NCBI GenBank assembly: GCA_020746835.1
Contig: JAGPNK010000011.1
Location: forward strand, 1,116,001 to 1,180,000
Direction: 5' to 3'
Length of the DNA stretch: 64,000 bases
DNA from: Stachybotrys elegans
Taxonomy: Eukaryota > Ascomycota > Sordariomycetes > Hypocreales > Stachybotryaceae
The position numbers and the translations under genes were made by a program. Shown in pieces: positions 12,234 through 23,061 of the stretch; position 1 is the first letter of the stretch, and each line of letters opens with the position of its first letter. Below the pieces are notes generated by a model. That model was not told the origin of the DNA and did not search any database. It saw only the letters and a list, made by a program, of their open reading frames with translations.

Positions 12234-13361
12234 GTTGTGGTAGATTTTGGGAGGAGAAGCTGACGTTACCACAAAAAAGGAGCAAGAAAAAAAGAAAGAT
12301 GACGATGAGACGAAAGAAGAGGATTAAAAAGAAACGGCAATGCAACTGTCAGCAACGAGCGACGATAAGAATTAATAGGTAGCGAGCGACGGGGGCGAAG
12401 AGCAACTGCTGCGTCTGCCAAAGCGAGCGACTAGATTATGCAGACGCAGAAAGATGCAGATGCAAGACAAGCAGTTCTCACGAGGCGGCGGGGAGAAGAC
12501 AGACAAGACAACAAGACAGGCCAGGGGGGGGATAATATGCACATCAGACTCAGACTAGACACACCAATGCCTAGCAATTATTAGCAACAAGAACGGGGAC
12601 CGAACCGAACGAACGAGCCAAGCCCAGGCGACTTTCCCGCTTGTCTGGGCGAGAAGTGGCTCCGACAATACGGGATGACGGATTCGTGGGCTCGGTTAGC
12701 GCCATTTCGTATTCTCGAACCGCGACAGGGCCCATGGAAAGACAGGCCGCAGTGCCAGTCTCATGCGCTGGCCATGTGTGTGCTGACAGCCTGACTTTTT
12801 GCCCGGTGGAAGGTGGAAAGTGGAAAGTGGAAAGACGGCTCGTGTTCATTTCTCGTCAGCCGCGAGGTCCCACTTGGTCCCCTGCGCACAGATCATGCAT
12901 TTTCCATTTTCGCATCGTCATGCCACTGTTTTTTTTCCTTTGTCCGTCCCACGTTTTTAAGGGGTCCATCCTGGTAAAGAAAAGAGGCATTTCTTCCGCC
13001 ACAGCCCTGCCCGACGATGGACCAGGCGATAGACGAACACGATGCACGTATTCACACGAGGAGGCGGGTTCGCATTGCCTGGGGAAAGGCAGGACCCCTG
13101 TCGGTTGTCTGTCTTTGTCTTCGCGAGATCCGCACCAGCTCAGTAGTGCCACTAGGTTTGTCCCTGTATTTTATTTTCTCCGTGGCTGAGCCTCACTCAG
13201 CTCGTTCCCGGGCCTCGCCTTCCTTCCCAAACCACTAACCTGGTTGACTTACTGAGCGCCAAGCAAGCGCACAAGCACACCATCGTTTGCCTGACTCAAC
13301 CACCACCTCCTCCACCACCTCCCTTCCCCTCCCCTCCTCATCTCATCTCCCCCCCGGATTC
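12234..13361. other. Intergenic, GH5 promoter and M28 3' flank
   Basis: 1.1 kb with no supported gene. Open frames on both strands (for example 12641-13189) are low-complexity and unlike known proteins. A C-rich pyrimidine stretch occupies about 13290-13360, next to the peptidase stop codon. The GH5 promoter side (12240-12320) is purine-rich on the plus strand. Confidence 0.5.
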
Positions 13362-14891
13362 TCATGCCGGGAATGGGATTGTCGCGGGGCTCTTGTAGCC
13401 GTTCGTACCGACCGCGCGCACGCCAAATATGACATTGTCAATAGACAGGTTGATGGTGGCCTGCGTCACGTCGCCGACGTACGCCGAGTGCGTCCACTGC
13501 GGCGCGTTGGTCGGCCGCCACACCACCTCGTACCCTTGCAGCCCGCTGTAGCTCGAGCCCGCCCACCGCAGCCGTGTGTCGTTGTCTGCCACCGACCTGT
13601 CCACCCTCACGTTCTGCACCTTGGCCGGCGCGTTGGCCAGCGACCACAGCGCCGCCATGTCCACCTTGGCCACCCGCGCAATGTATTCGTAGTCGAGGAA
13701 CTCCTCCAGGTCTCCGTACTGCTTGCCGTTCTCCACCCGTATGTCCTGGTGCTGGTGGTCGAAGTTCTCGTTGGCCTCGACGAACCGCACCGCCGAGTAT
13801 CCCGCCTCGAGGAACGGACGGTGGTCGCCTCCGCGCCCGAATCGGTCCAGCCGGTAGATGAGGTTGATGTTCATCTCGGTGTACTTGTTGGCGGCTACCT
13901 CGGTGATGAATCGCCCTAGGTTCCGCGAGGGAGAGTCGTTCTCGCCGCCGATGGTCAAGCGTGTGCTGGTGTCGCCAGCCGACTCGGTCAGCGGAGGGCC
14001 TTGGGAGAAGAGGCGCACAGTATACGGCTCCTTCTCGCCTCGAGATCCCGTCGAGCTGCCCACGAGATCCACGTTGATCATGCCGTCAACGTTGACGCTG
14101 GCGTTTCGGTACGTCTGCGCCATGAACTGGGCGCCCAGCAGGCCCTGTTCTTCACCAGCTGCCGCCGCAAAGACAAGTGTCGCAGCATGCTTTCGCTTAC
14201 ACATGATTCGAGCAATCTCCATTGCAACTTGACCTCATCAGCAATAGGGACAGATTGACAAGGCGACAAAATACCTACCAGCTACACCCGAAGCATCGTC
14301 GTTGGCTCCTGGCTGGTCATCCCACCAGTTGAGCACATCCGACACGCGCGTATCGTAGTGTCCCAGCGTCACATAGTGTCTGTCGGGATCCGTCTCGCCC
14401 ACCAGTGTCGCCTGGACGTTGCTGATCCAGGTCGGTACCGGCACTCGCGTGCGCGGCTCCTGGAGGTAGCCCGGCGTCTCGACCTGCATGTTGCTGCCCG
14501 CCTCCTCGGCATATCTGCGATACTCGGACGCGATCCACGCCCTTGCCGCGCCGATGCCTCGAGTCGTGCTGTTTTGCTCCGACAGCGTATGGCGGCTTCC
14601 AAAGCTCACCAGCTTGGCAATTGTCTGCTGGATGCGCTCGGCAGACACCTCGGCGAGGGCGGCCTGGAGCTCGGCATCCGGGAGCTGCGGCTCGAGGAGA
14701 GATCCGACAACCTCCCCAGGTCCAGGCGGGGGCCAATTGGCATTGGCGCAGGACGAATAGATGCAGTTGTTGGCGCCAATGGCAGGAGGGAAGTCATTGG
14801 GGCACGTGGCATTGTCCACACTGCGCAGAGAGAAGGCCGCGCCGTTGACCACCGTCGCGGTGACAAGTGAGAGGAGAAGCTTGGCAGACAT
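13362..14891 (-). CDS. Secreted M28 zinc aminopeptidase
   Basis: Extracellular di-zinc leucyl-aminopeptidase-type enzyme that trims N-terminal residues from peptides. Exons 14891-14279 and 14227-13362 give 492 residues; the intron (14278-14228) joins GVA to VAMEIARIM in frame. Signal peptide MSAKLLLSLVTATVVNGAAF. Peptidase M28 metal ligands are visible in order: His and Asp in LGHYDTRVSD/GANDDASGVA, the catalytic Glu-Glu in AGEEQGLLGAQ, Asp in NVDLVG and His in NFDHQHQD. After the catalytic domain a C-terminal beta-sandwich module follows (WAGSSYSGLQGYEVVWR, fibronectin III-like), as in other fungal secreted M28 enzymes. Several cysteines in the N-terminal part (CPNDFP, CIYSSC) fit an exported protein. 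Substrate preference is not decidable here. Confidence 0.88.
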
Positions 14892-15686
14892 ACTGACGGT
14901 TGCAGGAGTATAACCTCGTCAATCCCCCTCACAGTGAACACTTGCGGTGAGGAGGCTCGCTGTTTATTAAGAGCTCCAAGAACTTTATCGGCTTCCTTGC
15001 ACAAACCCCCAGCGCTCTGTGGAACTGCGGGGGTTTAGGCTATATCCATGGCCTCTATGCCGTCTCGACTTCCTATCAAGTGTTGATGTAGCATCGTCAT
15101 CGTTAGCCACCTGCTCAATTAGGAACTGAGGGCACCGATCAACCCTGACCGATCTTGCTAGCATCCCAGGGGTCAACCGGTGTCGGCATTGGCCATGAAG
15201 CAAGCAACGGCTTTCCCCATGGATGCTAGCTGCGTGACGTGATTTTGAAAGGCCCCAGAGAACGTTGCAAGATGAGGTTTGGCGGCATCCGCCAAGCAGA
15301 GAGGATCAGAGGGGATGGCAGAGGGATGATAGTGGCGGGTCAAGATGGGATGGTTACATCGGAGCCCTGCCAAGTTTACTATCAGAGGGGCTTTGGCAAT
15401 TGAGTCAAAGTTCATCGCCACGTCGAGAGGATGGTCTGTGAAGCAGGTGGTGAGTGCGTATATACCTGATATTACAATTAAGATGCATTGCATTATTGCA
15501 TAAATCGCTTGTATTAGTATGTCTCCAGGTATGGAATGGAGAAGAGCAAGTCGGGAGCTTCCAACCAATTAATCACGTGGCGATAGCTGGTCTTATCCTT
15601 ATCTATGGGAGCTTGACTTGTCTCAATGCCGAGCTCGGCAACCGTCGGACAACCATCAGACAACCAGCATCATAACCTCCGACACA
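14892..15686. other. Intergenic, divergent promoters of M28 peptidase and thioesterase
   Basis: 0.8 kb spacer between divergent genes. Short open frames on both strands show no recognisable product. A CACGTG-like box (ATCACGTGGCG) lies near 15570-15580. Confidence 0.45.
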
Positions 15687-16555
15687 ATGGCCAAGAAACT
15701 GCCTGTCGCCGCCTTTACCAAGGCCGTGAGTAGAATTTCAGGTACCAGACAATTCATCCACTGACCAGGGCTGTCTAGGTGATGCGGTCCTTCATGGCCG
15801 ACTCTGGCCTCGAACCGAGGTATGTTCCCTTGGTCCGAACTTTTGATGATGCGACTGACCGATATCATCCAGACTATTGGGCAAACATGTAGGCCAATTA
15901 TAATAATTTCTAAACTTTTGTCAAGACTGACAATGGGGTGGACCAGTTTCGCATCTCTGATGCTACTCAGGGAAAGGTGCATTTCGAGCTGGACATTCAC
16001 AAGGACCATACGGTTAGTATCAACGCAGGTGACGTGACACCGCTGACTTTTTTCCCTTCTTCTTTTCGTAGAACCGGATGAACACTATTCACGGCGGTAC
16101 TATTGCCAGCCTCGTTGATCTGGGCGGTTCGCTTGCCGTGGCCTCGACTGGTCGCTTCAAGACGGGTGTGTCAACCGACCTGAATGGTATGTGTGATAAT
16201 GCATCCCAATGGCACGCTTGCTTGCTCACATCTTCCAGTTTCATACCTGAACCCTGGAGGCATCCCCGGCGACAAACTTACCGGCGTTGCCACCTGCGAC
16301 AAGAGTAATGGTCCCGCTGCGCGCAAGCAAGGCAGAGTACTAACATTTTACAGTTGGCAAGACACTCGCCTACACCACAATCGTCTTTTACAACGGCAAA
16401 GGACAGCTCGCTGCAAGAGGAAGCCACACAAAGTATGTACTCCAAACAAACACCGTGCGGGATGTCTGTTTACTGTATACAGGTATGTGGCTGGAACGCT
16501 GGGCGAAGAGGGCCCCTTTGTCGCGCCACCCGAATTCAGCGAGGATCTGGATTAA
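15687..16555 (+). CDS. Hot-dog acyl-CoA thioesterase (PaaI/ACOT13 type)
   Basis: Small hot-dog-fold thioesterase that hydrolyses acyl-CoA or aryl-CoA. Eight exons: 15687-15725, 15779-15819, 15873-15888, 15947-16012, 16072-16186, 16239-16304, 16354-16432 and 16483-16555. They total 495 bases, 164 residues, and every join keeps frame with GT-AG borders. The third exon is only 16 bases. The active-site helix carries NTIHGGTIASLVDLGGSLAV, where HGG is the PaaI/thioesterase-13 signature and the nearby Asp is the usual catalytic acid. VSTDLNVSYLNP is the typical second strand. The frame closes with EFSEDLD before TAA. There is no clear targeting signal; homologues are mitochondrial or cytosolic. 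Seven introns in under 900 bases is dense for this window. Confidence 0.87.
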
Positions 16556-16849
16556 ACAGCAAGCATCTAGAACCAGCGGGCCATTTCTATGTTAGAATAG
16601 AGTGACGGAAGCACTAGACATGAAAGACGATGGAATTCCCTGATTTCCACTCCCGCATCATCGCGATGAAGAAGAAGCAGGGGAATAAAGAAATGATGTA
16701 CTTATGATATGCGCCACAAAGCAGCACGCGGAGCGTTTCCTACGGCTGCGGCGGCCTGAAGGAGCCAAGATCTGCGCGGCCTGTGGTTTATCTGGAGCTA
16801 TGGTCGGCTCTCACTCCCTTTGCGTGGTCGAAAATGGGCAAAAGTGGGA
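16556..16849. other. Short spacer, distal promoter of the small membrane protein
   Basis: No coding region is recognised between the thioesterase stop and the CRE-like sites described next. Confidence 0.4.
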
Positions 16850-16980
16850 TGACGTCACTGAATCGCGATTGCATCGAGCATCCATCTCACAACAACGACG
16901 TCACCACTGATGGCAGCCTCACGCAATCTAAAATGTGTGACGGCTGACAATTCTCATAGATTGCCCATGTCTATATAAGC
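16850..16980 (+). promoter_or_regulatory. Two ACGTCA (CRE/bZIP-like) sites and a TATA box
   Basis: A perfect palindromic TGACGTCA lies at 16850-16857 and a second GACGTCAC at 16897-16904. A TATATAAG element follows near 16973-16980, about 115 bases before the start codon of the small membrane protein. TGACGTCA is the known core of CRE-type bZIP (ATF/CREB) sites, often stress-linked in fungi. Regulation by such a factor is an inference. Confidence 0.5.
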
Positions 16981-17091
16981 CACAGGATCATCTCCACAAG
17001 TTAATCTCTTCTTGTCCACATTTCCATCTAGAACATCAGATATACCAAGCATTCACCAGCCACAACGACTCCATCTAACAAACCATCTAAA

Positions 17092-17449
17092 ATGGCCATC
17101 ACCAGCGCTGTCGGCGATATCTTCAACGCCTTCTACGAGCTCATTGCCTCGGTCTTTGGCGCCGTCTACAGCGTCATCCACGCCGCTGTCTCAATCGTTG
17201 TCGGCTTCTTCACCGGCCTGTTCAACCTCGTCTTCGACGTTCTGCAAGGCGCTTTCCATGCCGTCGGCAGCTCGGCGAAGCTTGTCCTCCGTAAGTCAAA
17301 TATTCATCTTCATATTTGTGTGGGATATTGTTCTAATTTGCGTTGTAGACAATGTCGACAAGTTCATTTGGGTTGGCATCGGCGTGACCCTGGCCGTTGT
17401 CGTCGCGCGTCTGTCTACCCAGGGACGACAGGTCAAGTCCAAAGCTTAA
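17092..17449 (+). CDS. Small hydrophobic membrane protein, conserved hypothetical
   Basis: Two exons, 17092-17290 and 17349-17449, encode 99 residues; the intron has a GTAAGT donor and TTGTAG acceptor and joins in frame (LVL to HNVDKFIWVG). The protein is almost entirely hydrophobic: AVYSVIHAAVSIVVGFFTGLF is one likely membrane span, and FIWVGIGVTLAVVVARL near the C-terminus another, with a short basic tail (GRQVKSKA). There is no enzymatic motif. I recognise the general type, as short MAITSAVGD-like proteins occur in many ascomycetes, but no function is known to me. The tidy promoter (TATA box, CRE-like sites) and intron support a real, regulated gene. Confidence 0.72.
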
Positions 17450-17595
17450 GCTATGCGACACGGCTTTTTGTACTACTAGTGTAAAATGAACTGTATCAGG
17501 GATGGATATGATGAATACACGACGAATACCCTCACTGCTGTCTTTCTGTTACGTGCGCCATCGTCTTGTCGTCAATCAAATCTGAATGCCATGCA

Positions 17596-18338
17596 TCAGT
17601 TCCTCTTCTCTCTCTCCCCTGTACCATGAAGCCAGTCCAAGATCCCAATACCCCCAAAATACACATCAAAACGCTCGTGATGCCGATCATGCTTCCGCGC
17701 CGCCCCTGCCAGAAAATCGTAGCCGCTGTGCGTCGTCGCTGTCTCCAAGAGCTGCCAAACCATAAACACCCAGAGCGTCACCACATGGACGTGGAGTGCC
17801 GCCGCTGGGATAGCAATCGGTGCCGCGTTGGACACGAGATGCTCCAGCGGGTGCGCATACTGTGAAGCAAACGACACCGGAGCCGTGAACTTGTGGTGTG
17901 TCTTGTGGATGCGCCGGTACACCGAGGGCATGTGCAGCGCGCGGTGCGAGGAGTAGAAGAGCACTTCGCGGAGGAGGATGCACAGCGTTACGTCGCGTAG
18001 CACCTCTGACATGGCCGGGAGCTTTGCTTCGACGCGGAACACAGGAGGTTTGCCAGCGGTGTGGGCTGCGGACGCAAGGACAGCTTGAATCGCAAGGATC
18101 ATGACCTGGTTCCGGAGCGATACCGCCACGGCGTGCCGGATTTCCTCGGAGGTTGGCTACTTGGAGGCAGGCTGGATCTTGTGCCGTGCAAGGAAGACGG
18201 GTGCCCAATAGTCCAGCGAGGCATACAAGAGCACGGAGCCCACCAAGCCGCGACCTGGACAACCAGGCTGCCCACAATGTCTATGACATGGGGGTTGTGC
18301 GTCGCGACGATCCAGTACCAGATGCTTTCCAGGGACAT
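17596..18338 (-). pseudogene. Sterol desaturase / C-4 methyl oxidase-like gene, broken by a frameshift and a stop
   Basis: The intact protein type is a membrane di-iron hydroxylase of the fatty acid hydroxylase superfamily. The ATG at 18338 opens MSLESIWYWIVATHNPHVID and continues to about 18240. Homologous-looking sequence then continues one frame over (LLYASLDYWAPVFLARHKIQ), so about one base is missing near 18235. In that second frame a TAG at 18159-18157 interrupts a run that otherwise reads straight on into the conserved body. The rest is intact to the stop at 17596 and holds all three histidine clusters: HRALH, HKTHH and HDRHH, plus ETATTHSGYD. A single intron from within the first exon to AAGTAG could bypass both lesions in frame, but would delete clearly coding sequence and uses a weak donor. 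A pseudogene is the better reading. Confidence 0.72.
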
Positions 18339-18976
18339 GATTTCTCGCACAAGGCTGGAGATGACAAGTGCTTGTTACAGAGAGGGCTGAATCGAGAAGC
18401 TGATCTGCCTTCAGCTGATGCCGTCGGCACTACACCAAGGTAGGCAAAGTTGGTGATTGCAGACGCACCCAATTCTACCCAACGCGGAGAGTAACGTCTG
18501 AGTGGTTGAATCCCCTCGACCTTGCCGAAACAGTGGCCGCAACCCACGCACCCACCCCTTCCAAAAGTAGCTAAGCGAATTCGAGGTCGCTGGTTCCAAT
18601 AACACACTGGGGCCATCTCGATATCGCCTTTACCAAGTGTAGCACTTGTGCCAGCCCCCATCTCCATAGCCCTCAGGAGTGTTAGTTTCCTTGAAGTCGA
18701 AAGGATCTCAAGAAAGCATTCCCATGAGAACCGCATAGTAAGATACTTGTCTGGTCCCTCATACTGGGAAAGTATATACCTCGCCACCATTGTACCGCCT
18801 AGAAGTATGGCTGTCATCGTATCTTTTTCGTAGACTGGACACATTGGTCTTGCGGTAAACTTCATCGGCTTCAAGATCATGTTCTACGACGCAATTGGCT
18901 TTGGTACGGGTTCATGGTTGGCTGTATACCTTCTGCCATTATACACGGAAATATCCATCCTATCTCATACCGGTAT
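18339..18976. other. Intergenic, no gene recognised
   Basis: 0.64 kb between the broken desaturase start and the 3' end of the NLR. A minus-strand open frame (18880-18281) has no recognisable domain and overlaps the desaturase gene, so I do not call it. Confidence 0.45.
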
Positions 18977-21900
18977 TTACCGCGATTCTGGCGTCTGTCT
19001 GAACCCCAACCTTTCGCTGTGCTCCACCAGAAGCCTCGAAATATTTCTCGAATACTTATTTTTAAGGGCCTTCTGGAGATCCTCTGACTTGATCTTGGCA
19101 CCTGCTGCCAGCAGTCGATGCACAATTACAAAGTCACCCGTCTGACAGGCCCAATGAAGCACTGTTTCCATTCCAGTGTCCCCTGAAGCCTTCGCATTGA
19201 CATCTGCTCCTGCCTTGATCAAAAGGTCTACGATATTCGTGTGTCGGCCTATACATGCCAGGTGAAGCGCAGTTCGGTTCCACGATAACCTGTCTCGGCC
19301 GGGATGTCGGCCGGGATTTGCCCCTGCCTTGATCAAGAGCTCAGCAATTGGGTGGAAGCCCTCTTGGCATACAAGTTCAAGCGCTGTCTGTAGATTATCT
19401 GGATCCATGATGTTCGGACCAACTCCTGCGTTGAGCAGCACACTGGCAGCATCCAATAGGTTTCGTTCGCACGCTGACATTAGAATTCTTTCTAGCGCGC
19501 GGTTGTCCGCCCCCGCCTTCATCAGCAGCTGCGTGGTTGACAGGTAGTCTTCGCTGTGAACCTCTGCCAGCATATCTCGGCTGACCTCGACTCCTGACCC
19601 AAGCAACCACTGGACAACAGCCAAGTGGTGATGCCGGCATGCTGTAACCAGCAGATGCGGGGGGAATTGCCAGATTGCCGGCAAGGCGAATTCCTTCACT
19701 TGCTGTAAGATTCCAGGATGGCCATACGTACATGCTATCTCGCATGCGCCGTTCAGATAAGAAGCAAGGCGTTTTTCTTGCAAAAGCACCTTGACCACCT
19801 CGCGGTTGCCCGTCTTTGAGACATACAGCAGGAACTCACCAAGCTTTTCTAGAGGTGCGGTCCCCCGGGTACTAATGAGGTCCAGGAAAGCATAGTGATG
19901 CGCTTCGAGAGCCCACCGGAGGAGGCCTACACCGTCAAGAAACAGCTCAGCCGTATCTAGGTTGTCCCAGGGGACGTGTGCCAGAGAGTGGCCGTTCGTT
20001 ATGATGCCCTCCCATATCACCCATGTCTTGGATACGCCTCGAGCGAGGGACTTGGTATGCTCTAGCCAATTCTCAGCCGCATACTCGAGGAAAGGGTATT
20101 CGTGTCCCAGTTTGTTCGGCGAATCCCGATTGTCAGCTCTTTCAAAGCTGGCCATTGGCACGTCGACGTCGACGCAAGTCTCGGGCTTCGGGTCCATCAT
20201 ATTATTTCTTATGAATTTCACCAGTGATTTCCCCAATGGATTTAATCCACCCAAGGCCCCTTCAGCGATCGCTACGGGATTCGGCAAACGCATCCGTGGA
20301 CCGCGCCGAGCAAGACTCGTCACGAAGGCGTTCAAGTGCAGATACGTGACGCAAATCTCTCCAGCATGGTGATCGGCGTCTCTTTGGTCGAAATGGAACT
20401 GGGCAAGGCTAGCCCTAGCCTTGTTGCTGATGATGAAGTCGTATATGCTGGCATGTGCAAACTGAGCAGTTTTGAGTTCTTCGTTCACCTGAACCAAGTT
20501 CTCGCACCGGGTGGCAATATGCTCGACGCCATTGATCCTTCCTCCTAGATTCAATTCGGGGTTTCCAACAATCACAGATCCGACTTCGCAAAGTTGATCC
20601 AAGCGAAGCGGCCGTTTAGCAACGGCGATCCAGGGGAAGACTCGCTGGGCAAACGCAGCGTGTTTCCGGGCCACAATTCTAGACAACGCACGATTGTACG
20701 TATCCTCTAGATCTCTTGGAAGGTCTTTGAGACACGCGCGTATATCGTCATCGCTGCACTGCGCGCAGACCTCGTCGATGAGATACGTGACCCATATGAT
20801 CCTATCCGAAGTCAGGGCCTGCTCCTATGAATAACTTAGATCTTGCACTTACATTCCGTCAGCATGTTTGCTCAAGATTCCCTGAACGTGGTCGAGTAGG
20901 GATGGATCTCCAAGGGACAACTGCCCGCTCTGGACTCGCCTGAATAGCTCGCTCTTGATGATTATATCAACATCATTGCCGGCTTTAGCATTTCCCATAG
21001 ATATGCGCTGCAAGTTCGGGAAATAGCGCCTCAACTCTTGAGACAGACTTTCTCGCCCGGCCACGAAGATCTTCAGACATGGGTACAACTCGATTATAGA
21101 ATTCAGTGCAGCCCAAATCTCAGACCTATCCGTCTGGTCACATTCGTCGACTCCGTCAAGGATCATGTAAAGCGAGCGAAAAAGCTTGGCTTGTTCTTGA
21201 AGAAGAGCGCGACATTCTTCCAAGAAAGGACAGCCGTCTTTCCTTAATCTTTCAAGACGAAGGACGATGTCGTGTGTGAGACTGTTTGGATCAAGTATTT
21301 GTTTGAGAAGCGATCTCAATATGTTTTCGGCTTTCTGGGAGGCTGGCTCGTCCTGACGAACAAATAGATATACTAATCGCTCGCGCTCATCAATCTCATC
21401 AAGGAGATGAGTGATGACATTGGCGCTTCCGGCAGAGGGTCAGTAGCCATCTTCCCTTCAGATAATGTCGACATACGAACCTGAGGACCGTCTTGCCTGC
21501 TCCGACTAAAAATTGTTAGCTGAGTAGAGGTGAAAGAACACCGAGATCATACTTTTACCCGAGCACCAAAGAACTGACGACTGCTTTGACTCACGCCAAC
21601 CAACAAATTCTGCAGTAGAGAATATCCACTCTGCCGTCTCGGGATGTCTCTTCTTGCAGGCTTCATTCAAAGGACTACGATAGTCGTGCGTGGATAATCT
21701 GTCCAGGAGTTGTTGTATGCGTTCCTCTAATACTAATGAGCTATCGGTAAGCCATGATTATCGAAGAAAACCTACTCGTGTGGCGACGTTCTCGTCTGAG
21801 CTCCAGCTCCTTGATGGTATCGAGGCTGTCTGTAGCGGTAGGCAAGATTCTTTCTAGCTTCTTCCGCATCTTCCATGCCGATGTCCTTTCCTTCTGTTGA

Positions 21901-22728
21901 AGAACCTGCTCTTCTCTATCGGCGTTGTATTTGGCAAGCTGGATTTCTTCTTTGACATCGTCACCGAGACTCGTGATGGCCTCGATATCAGATTTGAATT
22001 CTTGATCGATAGACTGCCACATCGAGTTAACGACTTGAGCTGTCCCTGTTGTAAATCATTAGCTCCGCATTCATGGTCATCGCTGTCCAAGATTTTGTCC
22101 AGATTCTTTTTCGGGATGACGAACATGGCCGCTGGATCACCTGCATAACTCGCTTGCAACAGTGAACGATTGCCGCATAAAACCGACATAGTGCATTCTG
22201 CAGCCGTATTGAATCCTGAAATAGAGCTTGGTACTCTGCAAAGCGAGGACAATGCCTGCTAAAGCTCATGAACATATTTGATAGTGGCTCGAAAGATGCC
22301 GTGTAGTTGATGGCAAACTATGTCTTGTTCAGCCGACGGTGAAGCTACTCCTTATCAAGGGACAGGCATAGGAACTCAGTCCTTACCCTCATAGTGAATT
22401 TGATACTTCCCCAGATTAGGGCGGCAATAGTAGGGTTCGACGAGACGAAGGTATCTACTATGCCAGAAAATTCTTGAACAGACTTGAGTACAGCATAGAG
22501 GCGGCTAGCGATGCTGCGGCCCTTTTTCTTCTCGCTGATGGCTCTGTCCAGATTGGCTGTAAAAACAGCCACATCCTGCGCGTTGGGCGCTGCTCCTGAG
22601 TCGCAGGCCGCCCTTAGCCTGTCGCGATGTTCGGGCGAGAGGCCGTTTTGGAAGTCTTGAATAGCGTTCTGCAGCACACCCACCGGGCCAATCGTCTGGG
22701 ACGAAGCGGAAGCGCCTACCAAAGACAT
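18977..22728 (-). CDS. NLR-like STAND protein: DUF7708-NACHT-ankyrin, with a frame break
   Basis: Second NLR of the window, different in architecture from the one at the left edge. Exons: 22728-22387, 22317-22125, 22045-21776, 21726-21553, 21505-21481, 21425-20853 and about 20799-18977. The N-terminal module (VLQNAIQDFQNGLSPEHRDR, FVSSNPTIAALIWGSIKF) is the fungal DUF7708 effector-like region. The NACHT P-loop GKIGAGKT is split by introns (residues ~325-332) and Walker B SLYMILDGVDECD lies near 420-430. After a winged-helix-like linker, ankyrin repeats occupy the last ~300 residues (TALHLACIGRHTNIVDLLIK). In the last exon, frame changes near 20762-20768: WVTYLIDEVC reads in one frame and the conserved DDDIRACLKDLPRDLE in another. 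A two-base loss in a GC repeat (or +1) fits. No intron repairs it, so the product may be truncated, or the indel may be a sequence error. Confidence 0.82.
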
Positions 22729-23061
22729 TCTGCTACTGGTAAGGCAACAGGAATGCGACGAGGGGAGAATAGGGAGTGGGAAATTTGACACAGCCTCGTC
22801 GGTTATTTATGGCACCCGGGACCTCAGCCGCACCCTCACGTTTTTCTGATCCCAGTGAACGTTAATTGGCCAAGTTTATACCTGTAGGACCAGAAAAATG
22901 CGAGTGCACCCGCTATTTGTCAGAGCACTCATTTGGGCTGATATTCTTCCCTACACCTGCGTTCCTTTACTGCTTGTTGCTAAGCACTCATCATTTATTT
23001 TCTCATTGAGTCTTGCTGGCAATTCGCCGCCCGTGAAAGGCCTTCCGCAGTGAATTTCGCG
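22729..23061. promoter_or_regulatory. Bidirectional promoter of NLR and nucleotidyltransferase gene
   Basis: 333 bases separate the divergent starts of the DUF7708-NACHT-ankyrin gene and the MNT-type gene. The arrangement makes shared control possible. No specific factor site stands out. Confidence 0.4.

Noticed and set aside
12641..13189. Plus-strand open frame of 182 codons in the GH5-M28 spacer
   Set aside because: No domain, no sensible start context and an overlapping minus-strand frame of equal quality.
18470..18610. Possible tRNA gene
   Set aside because: A GGTTCCA box-B-like string is present but no cloverleaf or box A at the right distance.
18281..18880. Minus-strand open frame of 199 codons
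   Set aside because: No recognisable domain and overlaps the start of the desaturase-like gene.
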